Assembly: GCA_023957335.1 (NCBI GenBank)
Contig: JAMLHC010000004.1
Span: 248,001 to 312,000, forward strand
Origin: Bacteroidota bacterium
GTDB taxonomy: Bacteria; Bacteroidota; Bacteroidia; NS11-12g; UBA955
Length of the DNA: 64,000 bases
Reading direction: 5' to 3'
Notes under the pieces: generated by a model
Database searches by the model: none
What the model was told of the DNA's origin: nothing
What the model saw: only the letters and a program-made list of their open reading frames with translations
Shown: positions 25,147 to 33,855 of the stretch, piece by piece
Layout: the number at the start of each line of letters is the position of its first letter
Position numbering within the stretch: position 1 is the stretch's first letter
Translations under genes and position numbers: made by a program

Positions 25147-26697
25147 ATGATTGAAAAAATAAAACAACTGGAGGTATTTGTTAATTCTTATTCTAAGTAT
25201 ATTTTAGGTGTTATAGTTTTTACCTTTCTCGCTACTAGAATAGCATATTTAGAGAGCGATGTCCCTCCTAAAAATATTGCAGAATACACACAAAATGATG
25301 AGGCATACTACGCTATAAAAGCAATTCAGCTAATTAACAAATCTAAATTAAAGATTAAAGATAAAGAATATTTTGAGAATGATTACTTGGCACCACTTAA
25401 CCTACTTCAACAATATTCGGTTTTTTTATCTTTAAAAATATTTGGCAAAAACTATTATGGTTTGCGAATGCCATCTGTTTTTGCTGGGTTAATAGTGTTG
25501 GTTTTATTCTTTTCTATAGTTAAAGATAGATTTGGAGGGATATGGGCTGTGATATCTGCTTTATTTTTGTTGGTTAATTTTAATTTTTTGTTGGCTTCAA
25601 GAATTAACGAACCAACAATATTCAGAATGATGGCAATGTTTATTTTATTATATTATCTTTTAAAAAGGGTTAACACCCATAGATCAAAGTACAGGTATTT
25701 CATTGTCGGTCTTATCGGTACTAGCTGTTTTATTTATATTTATCCAACAAATGCCTTTTTAATCTTAGTGACTTTATTATTGCCTTTTATTCCATCTTTA
25801 AAACAAGACGATTATAACTTTAGCATATCTTTTTACAACCTTCTTTATGTTATTCTTGGATTACTAGTTGCGGTCTTGATTTTTATACTTATTGCTATTG
25901 CTGTTTCTGATACCATTGATTTTAAGTATTTTCTTTCTTCATATTTTGTTAGAACGGCTGTAGGTCAAACAGAACAATCTTTATTTGGCAAAATGATTCA
26001 TAATCTTAAAGGTATATATGGTGCTTCCTATTTCTTTGGCAATCTACCTTTCTTCTTATTTTTTGTTTTAGCATATTTACTTTTTATTTTTGACATATTG
26101 AAATCTTGTGTAAGAAAGTTGGGCAAACATGCTGATATTCTAGTATTTTTATTTATAACTTTATTTTTTATTCAGACTGCATTCATTAATGACTATGGAC
26201 TACGTAAACTTGTTTTTATTTTGCCACTGGTTGTTTACATATTGATTCATTGTTTTGATTTAATTTTAAATTACAGTATTAGACTAAAATTTTTGTTATT
26301 CATCCCACTATTTATTTTGTTTGTGTTTTCAGCAATTGACTCTTTGAAGAAAGATTATTTGTATGTATATTCGATACCCACATTTAACCATAAAGAAGCA
26401 ATGATAAAACTAAGAGAATATGATAATGAAATATTTGTTGGGGGTTGGTCTTATTCTTTTTCCTTGTATAATGATATAATACCAACGTTAAATAAATATT
26501 CTTTCTATAATAAAGGCGATATTGAAAGTAAGTTAATGCGTGATTCTAATAAAACTCTCAAAGCCAAGGGTTCTGTATACGATTATAGTGATACAATTGA
26601 AATGGCTATGAAGGATAACGGATTTGAATTATATGAAATATTACTTTATTCTAATGATCCAAGACTAAAAGATATAGGTTTATACTTTAAGAAATAA
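25147..26697 (+). CDS. Multi-spanning GT-C glycosyltransferase (ArnT/PMT, GT39-like)
   Basis: This 516-residue membrane protein has about ten to twelve hydrophobic segments. An early periplasmic loop contains EYTQNDEAYYAIKAIQLI, whose acidic pair resembles the catalytic DE motif of the first loop in GT-C enzymes. The FGKNYYGLRMPSVFAGLIVL stretch is the conserved second membrane region. A soluble tail follows from about residue 410. It would transfer a sugar from a polyprenyl-phosphate donor to a glycan or lipid on the outer side of the membrane. The GT2 gene at 21052 is a plausible donor enzyme. Confidence 0.78.
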   Translation: MIEKIKQLEVFVNSYSKYILGVIVFTFLATRIAYLESDVPPKNIAEYTQNDEAYYAIKAIQLINKSKLKIKDKEYFENDYLAPLNLLQQYSVFLSLKIFGKNYYGLRMPSVFAGLIVLVLFFSIVKDRFGGIWAVISALFLLVNFNFLLASRINEPTIFRMMAMFILLYYLLKRVNTHRSKYRYFIVGLIGTSCFIYIYPTNAFLILVTLLLPFIPSLKQDDYNFSISFYNLLYVILGLLVAVLIFILIAIAVSDTIDFKYFLSSYFVRTAVGQTEQSLFGKMIHNLKGIYGASYFFGNLPFFLFFVLAYLLFIFDILKSCVRKLGKHADILVFLFITLFFIQTAFINDYGLRKLVFILPLVVYILIHCFDLILNYSIRLKFLLFIPLFILFVFSAIDSLKKDYLYVYSIPTFNHKEAMIKLREYDNEIFVGGWSYSFSLYNDIIPTLNKYSFYNKGDIESKLMRDSNKTLKAKGSVYDYSDTIEMAMKDNGFELYEILLYSNDPRLKDIGLYFKK

Positions 26698-26699
26698 AC

Positions 26700-28031
26700 T
26701 TGAGAATTATCCATTACTTCGTTGATGAAATCCGAACTCCTTTTGTTGCAGAGGACATCAGGAGAATAGCCGCTCGTTTTGAAGTGGTCTATTTGTTTTC
26801 TGTAGAAAAGTTAGAAGGGAAAGAAAATCTACCCGAGAATGTAATTGTGTATGAGGATTTCTTGGATTGGAAACAGTTTAAGCCTATGCAGATTGTCATA
26901 AAGAATTTGTTTTCTATCTTAGGGATTTACATTTCAGAATCTTGGGCATTAAAAAAGTTTCTGCCTTTCAAGAAAACAATTGCATTGATAAGTTCTAATA
27001 TTTTCAAAGCAGAACAAATTTTAGATATAGTTCGTACCCTTCGACTACGCTCAGGGTACGAACTACGGTCAGGGTACGAACTCACGAGCATTAATAGTGG
27101 TCTATATGCTCAAACGGAAGTTACATCACAATCGCTGAGCAAACCTACACCGCGGTCGCTGAGCGTAGTCGAAGCGCCCGCCTACTACTCCTTCTGGTTC
27201 TACGACTGCATCTACCTAGCTTGGATGAGAAAGAAAGGATGGATTGATAAAGCAGTTACACGGGCACATGGAGGAGATTTATTTGAAGAAAGAGGTTCAT
27301 TAAATGGGAAAACTTTATTGAGAAACTTTCAAACTAAATACCTTGATGCTGTTTTATCTGTTTCAGATGAAGGAACAGAATACCTTAAAAAAAGGTATCC
27401 TAAAGCAAAAAACAAGATTAAGACTGTATTTCTGGGAAGCCAAGATGCCGGAGAGAATCCATTTGAAAAAAAAAGTTTTACAATAGTAAGTTGTGCGAGA
27501 GTGCGTAATATTAAGCGCATACATAAAATAGCGGAGATGCTTCAATTTATTTCCTTTCCTATAACATGGATTCATATTGGTTCGGAAAACTTGGAAGCAA
27601 AGAATGACCCGACCATTTCCATTTATCTAAAGAATAAAGAAAAACTCAACCAGAATCCTAATGTTACTGTTGTGACCCAAGGTTTGATGAATAATCAAGA
27701 AGTTTTAAATCTGTATAAAAATACTCCAATCAATCTGTTTATTAGCTTGTCAGAAGCAGAGGGTATTCCAGTCAGTATGATGGAGGCGATTAGTTTTGGG
27801 ATTCCCATACTCTCAACAGATGTAGGAGGCTGCAAAGAAATTGTAAATGAAAAAACTGGAGTCTTAATACCTTTGGAAACTTCTATGAAAGAGGTAGCAG
27901 AGATTATAACGGAATTCAAGGATTCTTCAAAAAATACAATTGAATTTAGAGAAGGAGTAAGAAGATTTTGGGAGGAACATTTTGATGCGGATAAGAATTA
28001 CGGGAAATTGTTTGAGGAGATAGTTGGATAA
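26700..28031 (+). CDS. GT4-type glycosyltransferase carrying an in-frame repeat insertion
   Basis: This 443-residue protein starts at TTG. The C-terminal donor domain is intact: SEAEGIPVSMMEAISFGIPI with the E-x7-E pair, then STDVGGCKEIV and the FREGVRRFWEEHF tail. It is a paralogue of the enzyme at 7813-9030. Residues about 111-161 are not glycosyltransferase sequence. They are the translation of a repeat family 1 pair (27029-27180) inserted just before the conserved YYSFWFYDC strand, where the paralogue has CYSYWFNEW. The frame is preserved. Whether the enzyme still folds is open. Confidence 0.85.
   Translation: MRIIHYFVDEIRTPFVAEDIRRIAARFEVVYLFSVEKLEGKENLPENVIVYEDFLDWKQFKPMQIVIKNLFSILGIYISESWALKKFLPFKKTIALISSNIFKAEQILDIVRTLRLRSGYELRSGYELTSINSGLYAQTEVTSQSLSKPTPRSLSVVEAPAYYSFWFYDCIYLAWMRKKGWIDKAVTRAHGGDLFEERGSLNGKTLLRNFQTKYLDAVLSVSDEGTEYLKKRYPKAKNKIKTVFLGSQDAGENPFEKKSFTIVSCARVRNIKRIHKIAEMLQFISFPITWIHIGSENLEAKNDPTISIYLKNKEKLNQNPNVTVVTQGLMNNQEVLNLYKNTPINLFISLSEAEGIPVSMMEAISFGIPILSTDVGGCKEIVNEKTGVLIPLETSMKEVAEIITEFKDSSKNTIEFREGVRRFWEEHFDADKNYGKLFEEIVG
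27029..27180. repeat. Repeat family 1 inverted pair inserted inside a coding sequence
   Basis: A perfect 26-bp forward element (27034-27059; GTACCCT and AGGGTAC arms) is followed by a partial copy ending 27078. At 27153-27180 lies an inverted unit with CTGAGCGTAGTCGAAGCGCCCG that matches 14036-14063 over 28 bp. The middle contains a degenerate ATCGCTGAGC. No stop codon arises in the host frame. Confidence 0.92.
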
Positions 28032-28042
28032 AGGAGAAATAT

Positions 28043-28059
28043 CACAGTGTTACACTGTG
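28043..28059. repeat. Repeat family 4 palindrome upstream of the AlbA_2 gene
   Basis: CACAGTG and CACTGTG form a perfect inverted repeat around TTA, 21 bp before the next ATG. Related copies occur only downstream of the same gene and in degenerate form near 47144. It could be a dispersed repeat or an operator. Confidence 0.7.
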
Positions 28060-28080
28060 GAACTAAAGAATAAGTTTTAG

Positions 28081-29742
28081 ATGACTAAACAAGAGCTCAT
28101 ACAAAAAATAGTTGACTTAGAATGGGAAGATTTTGAAGTAAAAACTGCAGAATCTTCTGTTCCAAAATCGGCTTGGGAATCTGTTAGTGCTTTTTCAAAT
28201 TCGTCTGGTGGTTGGTTAATTTTTGGAATTGAGCAAATAGGTAAGAAATTTAATATTACAGGCGTTCATAATTCAGAAAAAATTGAACAAGACTTTTTGG
28301 TAACACTACGTAGCGGAGAGAAGTTTAACACAATAATTACTCCAGAATGCAAACGATATAAGTTTGAGGATAAAACAGTACTTGGGTTTTATATTTCTCC
28401 ATCAGGACAAAAACCAATTTATTTTAATAACAATCAACACAATACTTTCATTCGAAAAGGAAGTGCCGATTTAAGAGCGTCAAAATCTGAAGTTGATTAC
28501 CTATATAGAGATCAGACTTTTGGAGTTAGAACTTCTGAAATATTAGAAGATACAAGTTCCTCCTCTTTAAAAGTAAAATCAGTTCATGAATACAGGGATT
28601 ATATGTCTCGATTTAATCCTACAGTAGGTTATAATCAAAAAGAATTAAATGATTTCTTGACTAGTTTGCGCATTATAGATAAAGAAACCGAGCATTGTAC
28701 AGTTGCTGGATTGCTCTTCTTCGGACAAAGAGAACAAATAGAGCAGTTTTTTCCTGATTTTAGAATAGATTTATTAGAAATACCAGGAATATCATATAAT
28801 AGTTCTTCTTCACGATATACCTTTCGCTTAAATGAGGATGATTATGAAAATTTATGGGAAGCTTATTTTGAATGTTTTAGACGTTTAAGAAAAACAGTAG
28901 ATATTCAGTTTCAATTAACTTCCGAAGGTTTTGGAGAAGAATTGTCTCCGGGATTGAATGCAGTACGTGAGGTATTAGTAAATATGTTAATGCATGCCGA
29001 TTATTATTCAACGAGTTGCCCAAGAATACGTATTTTTACCAATCATATAGAATTTTATAATCCGGGGGGATTGCCAAAACCATTGAAAGAACTAAAGGAA
29101 AAAGATTTATCAATTCCTCGAAATCCCATCCTAGCAAAACTTTTTCGCATGGTAAAATTAGCTGAAAATGCAGGTTATGGTTTTGATAAAATTGAAAGTA
29201 ATTGGAAACGCTATAACCATACAAAACCTGAATATAATATTGACTTCGATTCTGTAATTATAAAAATGAAGATTGACGAAGTTATTAATGACGAAAATGT
29301 CGGTGTAGATGTCGGAATAAATGTCGGTGTAAATAATGTTTTGGAAATCATAGAGAAAACTCCGGGGATAAATTCAAAAGGAATTTTTTCCAATTTTGAT
29401 GTTACTAAAAGAACGGTGGAGCGTTGGATAGAAGAACTGCGTAATGAAGGAAAAATCGAATTTAAAGGAGCTCCCAAAACGGGAGGATACTATGTTAAAC
29501 CTATTACTAATGACAAATCGAATGTCGGTGTAAATGTCGGTGTGGATGTCGGAATAAATGTCGGTGTAAATAATGTTTTGGAAATCATAGAGAAAACTCC
29601 GGGGATAAATTCAAAAGGAATTTCTTTCAATTTTGATGTTACTCAAAGAACGGTGGAGCGTTGGATAGAACAATTACGAAATGAAGGGAAAATCGAATTT
29701 AAAGGAGCTCCCAAAACGGGAGGATATTTTTTGAAAGAGTAA
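28081..29742 (+). CDS. AlbA_2/RecG-like ATP-binding protein with duplicated winged-helix tail
   Basis: This 553-residue protein has an AlbA_2 domain (about 10-145; WEDFEVKTAESS, SGGWLIFGIEQIG) and a HATPase-like segment with LNAVREVLVNMLMHADYY and AENAGYGFDKIE. Its C-terminus has two nearly identical 79-residue units (from 406 and 485). Each has a V-G-V/V-G-I linker and a winged helix containing TPGINSKGI and RTVERWIE. DNA copies start at 29296 and 29533. Family 4 palindromes lie on both sides of the gene. It is probably a DNA-binding regulator or defence-related protein and a paralogue in architecture of 22662-23999. Confidence 0.85.
   Translation: MTKQELIQKIVDLEWEDFEVKTAESSVPKSAWESVSAFSNSSGGWLIFGIEQIGKKFNITGVHNSEKIEQDFLVTLRSGEKFNTIITPECKRYKFEDKTVLGFYISPSGQKPIYFNNNQHNTFIRKGSADLRASKSEVDYLYRDQTFGVRTSEILEDTSSSSLKVKSVHEYRDYMSRFNPTVGYNQKELNDFLTSLRIIDKETEHCTVAGLLFFGQREQIEQFFPDFRIDLLEIPGISYNSSSSRYTFRLNEDDYENLWEAYFECFRRLRKTVDIQFQLTSEGFGEELSPGLNAVREVLVNMLMHADYYSTSCPRIRIFTNHIEFYNPGGLPKPLKELKEKDLSIPRNPILAKLFRMVKLAENAGYGFDKIESNWKRYNHTKPEYNIDFDSVIIKMKIDEVINDENVGVDVGINVGVNNVLEIIEKTPGINSKGIFSNFDVTKRTVERWIEELRNEGKIEFKGAPKTGGYYVKPITNDKSNVGVNVGVDVGINVGVNNVLEIIEKTPGINSKGISFNFDVTQRTVERWIEQLRNEGKIEFKGAPKTGGYFLKE
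29296..29730 (+). repeat. Recent 237-bp tandem duplication in the AlbA_2 gene
   Basis: Bases 29296-29493 and 29533-29730 match almost throughout at an offset of 237 bp (79 codons). Each copy begins with short AATGTCGGTGT-type repeats. The few differences (for example TTTTCC against TTTCAA) suggest the duplication is recent. The frame is conserved, so the product gains a second linker and winged helix. Confidence 0.95.
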
Positions 29743-29776
29743 AAGTAAGTATTTAGAGATTGATATTGTACTGATT

Positions 29777-29956
29777 CCACAGCGTTACTCGGTGTTTTAC
29801 ACAGTGTTACATAGTGGTCTAAGAGAATTATTAGTTGCGAGAAGAGGAAGCAGAAATGCTCTTAGTATAGGGGATAATAAAATTATAAGAGGTTGTTTGA
29901 GGAATTACGAGTATTATGACAAATTTAAGAGAAATACATTGCTGTGTTAGACAGTG
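29777..29956. repeat. Repeat family 4 copies downstream of the AlbA_2 gene
   Basis: CCACAGCGTTACTCGGTG (29777-29794), ACACAGTGTTACATAGTGG (29799-29817) and TGCTGTGTTAGACAGTG (29940-29956) are imperfect palindromes related to 28043-28059. Together with that copy they bracket the AlbA_2 gene. The rest of this 231-bp gap shows no gene. Confidence 0.7.
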
Positions 29957-29973
29957 AAAAAAAAGAATAAACA

Positions 29974-30981
29974 ATGACAAATCCCACATTTATAATAGCA
30001 GAAATAGCTCAGGCACACGATGGTAGTCTGGGTATTCTTCATTCCTATATTGATGCTTTAGCAGATACTGGGGTAGATGCAATAAAATTTCAAACCCATA
30101 TTGCCGAAGCAGAAAGTAGTGCACAAGAACCTTTTAGAGTGAACTTCTCTTATGAGGATAGAACGCGATACGATTATTGGAAAAGAATGGAGTTTTCACC
30201 GGAACAATGGAAGGGAATCAAAGCACATTGCGATGAAAAAGGTTTGGAATTTATGTCCTCTCCTTTTTCGTTGAAGGCGGTGGATTTGCTTGAAGAACTT
30301 GGAGTGAAGCGATATAAGATTGGTTCCGGAGAGGTAAGTAATCTTTTATTACTCGAAAAAATTGCTAAAACCGGGAAACCTGTGATTTTAAGCTCCGGAC
30401 TTAGTGACTGGTCTGAATTGGAGCAAGCTGTCAATTTTCTAAAAGAACAAAAAATTGATATTTCTGTATTGCAATGTGCTACTTCTTATCCTGCTCCACC
30501 CGAAAGTTGGGGATTGAATGTGCTACAAGAATTAAAAGAAAGCTTTGGTGTAAAAATTGGATTTTCGGATCATTCCGGAGAAATATATGCTTGCCTCGCA
30601 GCTTCTGCATTAGGAGCTGAGATTTTAGAGTTTCACGCTGTTTTTGATAAAAGAATGTTCGGTCCCGATGCCACTAGTTCTTTGACTATTTCACAAATAG
30701 AAGAGTTGGTTAAAGGTGTGAGAGCCATTGAAAAAGCAAGGCAAAATCCGGTTCAGAAGATAATTAGTACATCACAACAAGAATTAAAAACAATGTTTGG
30801 GAAGTCTCTTGCGGTTAATAAAGACCTGGAAGCAGGCGAAAGAATACAATTTGATTTTTTAGAATCCAAAAAACCTGCAAACGAGGGAATATCGGCCAGA
30901 GATTTTAAAAATGTAATTGGAAAAAAACTGAAATACCCCAAACGTAAATGGGATTTTTTAAGAAAAGAAGATTTAGAATAA
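29974..30981 (+). CDS. Nonulosonic acid synthase (NeuB/LegI family)
   Basis: This 335-residue protein has the TIM-barrel synthase domain (about 1-265). TFIIAEIAQAHDGS opens it, DAIKFQTH and YKIGSGEV carry phosphoenolpyruvate- and sugar-binding residues, and GFSDHSGE, with the metal-binding histidine, comes later. A C-terminal SAF/antifreeze-like domain covers about 275-335. These enzymes condense phosphoenolpyruvate with a six-carbon N-acyl sugar to form sialic, legionaminic or pseudaminic acid. With the NeuC-type epimerase downstream, sialic or legionaminic acid is more likely than pseudaminic acid (inference). Confidence 0.9.
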   Translation: MTNPTFIIAEIAQAHDGSLGILHSYIDALADTGVDAIKFQTHIAEAESSAQEPFRVNFSYEDRTRYDYWKRMEFSPEQWKGIKAHCDEKGLEFMSSPFSLKAVDLLEELGVKRYKIGSGEVSNLLLLEKIAKTGKPVILSSGLSDWSELEQAVNFLKEQKIDISVLQCATSYPAPPESWGLNVLQELKESFGVKIGFSDHSGEIYACLAASALGAEILEFHAVFDKRMFGPDATSSLTISQIEELVKGVRAIEKARQNPVQKIISTSQQELKTMFGKSLAVNKDLEAGERIQFDFLESKKPANEGISARDFKNVIGKKLKYPKRKWDFLRKEDLE

Positions 30982-30982
30982 T

Positions 30983-32689
30983 ATGTGTGGTATAGCGGGA
31001 ATTATTAGTAATATAAAAGGAGGAAGAACAATGCGCTTGACTCAAATGTTAGAAAGTCAAAAGCATAGGGGTCCGGATTTTACAGGAAAATCCGAAGGTG
31101 ATACTTATTCTATTGGACATAATAGGTTGAGTATAATTGATTTATCCCATGTGTCAAATCAACCTTTAGTTTCGCATTGTGGAAATTATATTTTGTCATT
31201 TAATGGTGAGATTTATAATTATCAGGAGTTAAGGAAACAAATAGATTATCCCTTTATTACTTCAAGTGATTCAGAGGTATTGTTGGCAGCATATATAACA
31301 TGGGGGATATCTTGCTTGGATAAACTTAATGGGATGTTTTCATTTGCAGTTTATGATATTAAAAAAGAAATATTATTTGGAGCAAGAGATAGATTTGGAG
31401 TAAAGCCTTTTTATTATCATATTTTTAACGAAGGGTTTGTTTTTGCAAGTGAAATAAAAGCAATTTTAGCAAGTCGATATGTTGAGAAGAGCTGGAACAA
31501 TGAGGTTTGGGCAAACTACTTAGAATTTGGTTATTACCCGTCCGATAAATTAACTTTTTATAAAGAAATTTACCAATTGGAGGCAGGTAATTATTTCATT
31601 TATAACCTTAAAGATAAGAATTATACCCAACATCAATACTATGATTTCTCCAAGAGAGTTAGAAAGTATAGCTGGGAGAACAGAAATCAGCAAAGTATAG
31701 AAGAAGAGCTGAAAAAGGAGTTGACAAGCAGTATTAGACTCAGATTATTGGCAGATGTAAAAAGAGGCTTCAATTTGAGTGGAGGTATGGACTCTACCTT
31801 GTTGTTTTCTCTTATTAGAAATGAACTAAGTCCAGCAGATACTAAAGCATTTACCTTTTATTGTAATGATGAAAGATATGATGAAATCAACTGGGTGAAG
31901 CAAATTATAAAGGATTCTGAATTTGAATTAGAACAATGTCTGTTAAAATCTTCTGATATTCCGGATTATGCAGAAAAGATACAATATTTTCAAGATGAAC
32001 CATATTCGGGAATAGCAACTTTAGCTTACGCTAAAACTTTTGAAAGTGCGAGGTCGCAAGGGTATAAAGTGATTTTAGATGGTAGTGGAATGGATGAACA
32101 GATAGGAGGTTATGATTATTATTATAATAATAACGATAGTATTGTTCAAGGTGTAAATTCAAGCCCGCTTAGAGGTAATGCGATAAATCCAGACTTTAGA
32201 AAATTAGCTTCAAAAAAAGAGTTTCCGAAACCATTTACTTCAAATCTACAGAATTTACAATTTAGAGATATATTTTATACTAAATTACCAAGAGATTTGA
32301 GGATGACAGACCGAATTTCTATGGCATTTAGTACGGAGATGAGAGAGCCTTTCTTAAATCACAACTTGGTCGAAAAGAGTTTTTCTCTACCGGATGATTT
32401 TAAATATAGAAATAATCGAACTAAATGGATAATGAGGGAAATCCTTTTACAGTATATAGGCAAGGCAATAGCGCAAGCCCCTAAGAGGCCGATTCAAACA
32501 CCACAAAGAGAGTGGTTGAGTAGTAATTTAAAGGAATGGGTTGTTGAAATGACAAATGTTGCAATAGTTAAATCTAATTGGTTGGATAGGAAAGAAGTAA
32601 GGAAAGAATTAGACAATTTCTTAACCAGAGACCATAGCAATAGTTTTTATATATGGCAATGGGTTAATATAGGATTAATGTTAAAGTAA
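30983..32689 (+). CDS. asnB: Asparagine-synthase-like amidotransferase in the nonulosonic operon
   Basis: This 568-residue protein starts one base after the NeuB stop. MCGIAGI gives the Cys2 nucleophile, KHRGPD and NGEIYNY complete the glutaminase site, and FNLSGGMDSTLL is the ATP-pyrophosphatase loop. It is shorter than the copy at 11045-12928, and its local composition is as AT-rich as its operon. Placement between NeuB and NeuC suggests that it amidates a carboxyl of the acidic sugar or of a substituent rather than making free asparagine (inference from context). Confidence 0.88.
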   Translation: MCGIAGIISNIKGGRTMRLTQMLESQKHRGPDFTGKSEGDTYSIGHNRLSIIDLSHVSNQPLVSHCGNYILSFNGEIYNYQELRKQIDYPFITSSDSEVLLAAYITWGISCLDKLNGMFSFAVYDIKKEILFGARDRFGVKPFYYHIFNEGFVFASEIKAILASRYVEKSWNNEVWANYLEFGYYPSDKLTFYKEIYQLEAGNYFIYNLKDKNYTQHQYYDFSKRVRKYSWENRNQQSIEEELKKELTSSIRLRLLADVKRGFNLSGGMDSTLLFSLIRNELSPADTKAFTFYCNDERYDEINWVKQIIKDSEFELEQCLLKSSDIPDYAEKIQYFQDEPYSGIATLAYAKTFESARSQGYKVILDGSGMDEQIGGYDYYYNNNDSIVQGVNSSPLRGNAINPDFRKLASKKEFPKPFTSNLQNLQFRDIFYTKLPRDLRMTDRISMAFSTEMREPFLNHNLVEKSFSLPDDFKYRNNRTKWIMREILLQYIGKAIAQAPKRPIQTPQREWLSSNLKEWVVEMTNVAIVKSNWLDRKEVRKELDNFLTRDHSNSFYIWQWVNIGLMLK

Positions 32690-32690
32690 A

Positions 32691-33845
32691 ATGAAAAGAA
32701 AAGTTTGTGTTGTTGTTACGGCAAGACCAAGTTATAGCAGAGTTAAAACTGCTTTAAAAGCAATCCATGACCATCCTGATTTGGAATTGCAATTAGTAAT
32801 TGGAGCAAGTGCTTTGTTAGAGAGATATGGTTCAGCAGTTAACTATATTGAAGAAGATGGATTTACGATTGCAGAGAGAGTGTATATGGTAATAGAAGGA
32901 GCTACTCTGACGACTTCTGCCAAAACAACTGGAATTGGAATCATGGAACTTTCTACAACTTTCGATAATCTAAGACCAGATGTGGTTTGTACTATTGGAG
33001 ATAGGTATGAAACGATGGCAACTGCAATTGCAGCGAGTTATATGAATATTCCCCTTGTTCATATACAGGGAGGAGAGGTGACAGGAAATATTGATGAGAA
33101 GGTGAGACACGCCATTAGTAAATTAGCAGATGTGCATTTGGTTTCCAATGAAGATGCTCGGCAGAGGTTGATTAAAATGGGAGAGTATGAGGATAAAATT
33201 CATATTACAGGTTGTCCCAGCATTGATATTGCTCGAGAGGTGGCAGAAAATCCCGAATTGGATTTTAACCCTTGTGAAAAATATGGTGGAGTAGGGTATG
33301 AAATTAACCCAGAAGAACCTTATTTGGTTGTGATGCAACACCCGGTTACAACAGAATACCAAAAGTCGAGAGAACAGGCAGCCATGTTGGTTAATATCAT
33401 CCACCAATTAGATATTCCAACTTTTTGGTTTTGGCCAAATCCTGATGCAGGGAGTGATGGAACAAGCGGTGCCTTAAGAACCTATAGAGAAGAGAATCCA
33501 ATAAATAAAATTCGTTTTTTTAAAAATATGGAAGGAAAAGATTTCCTTAGGCTATTGGTTCATTCCAGATGCATTATAGGAAATAGCAGTGTGGGTATAA
33601 GAGAGTGTTCTTATCTTGGAGTACCGGTCGTGAATATTGGTACTAGACAAAACAGAAGGCTAAGAGGTAAAAATGTAATAGACATAGATTTTAAAGAAGA
33701 AGAATTAAAAAATGCAATTCGTACTCAAATGAATCATGGGAAGTTTGAGAAAGAAAAACTGTATGGAGATGGAAATGCTGGGGTAAATATTGCAGATGTA
33801 TTAGCAAAAGTTAAATTGGAAGTAAGAAAAGTAATTAGTTATTAA
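32691..33845 (+). CDS. UDP-sugar 2-epimerase, hydrolysing (NeuC/LegG family)
   Basis: This 384-residue GT-B-fold enzyme starts KVCVVVTARPSYSRVK and carries CTIGDRYETMATAIAA, VHIQGGEVTGNIDEKVRHAISKLAD split across the active site, and the late GNSSVGIRECSYLGVPVVNIG loop. These wordings fit hydrolysing NeuC/LegG enzymes, which release ManNAc or its diacetamido analogue from the UDP-sugar. The product would feed the NeuB homologue two genes upstream. It begins 1 bp after the amidotransferase stop, so the operon is tight. Confidence 0.9.
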   Translation: MKRKVCVVVTARPSYSRVKTALKAIHDHPDLELQLVIGASALLERYGSAVNYIEEDGFTIAERVYMVIEGATLTTSAKTTGIGIMELSTTFDNLRPDVVCTIGDRYETMATAIAASYMNIPLVHIQGGEVTGNIDEKVRHAISKLADVHLVSNEDARQRLIKMGEYEDKIHITGCPSIDIAREVAENPELDFNPCEKYGGVGYEINPEEPYLVVMQHPVTTEYQKSREQAAMLVNIIHQLDIPTFWFWPNPDAGSDGTSGALRTYREENPINKIRFFKNMEGKDFLRLLVHSRCIIGNSSVGIRECSYLGVPVVNIGTRQNRRLRGKNVIDIDFKEEELKNAIRTQMNHGKFEKEKLYGDGNAGVNIADVLAKVKLEVRKVISY

Positions 33846-33855
33846 AAAAAAGAAT

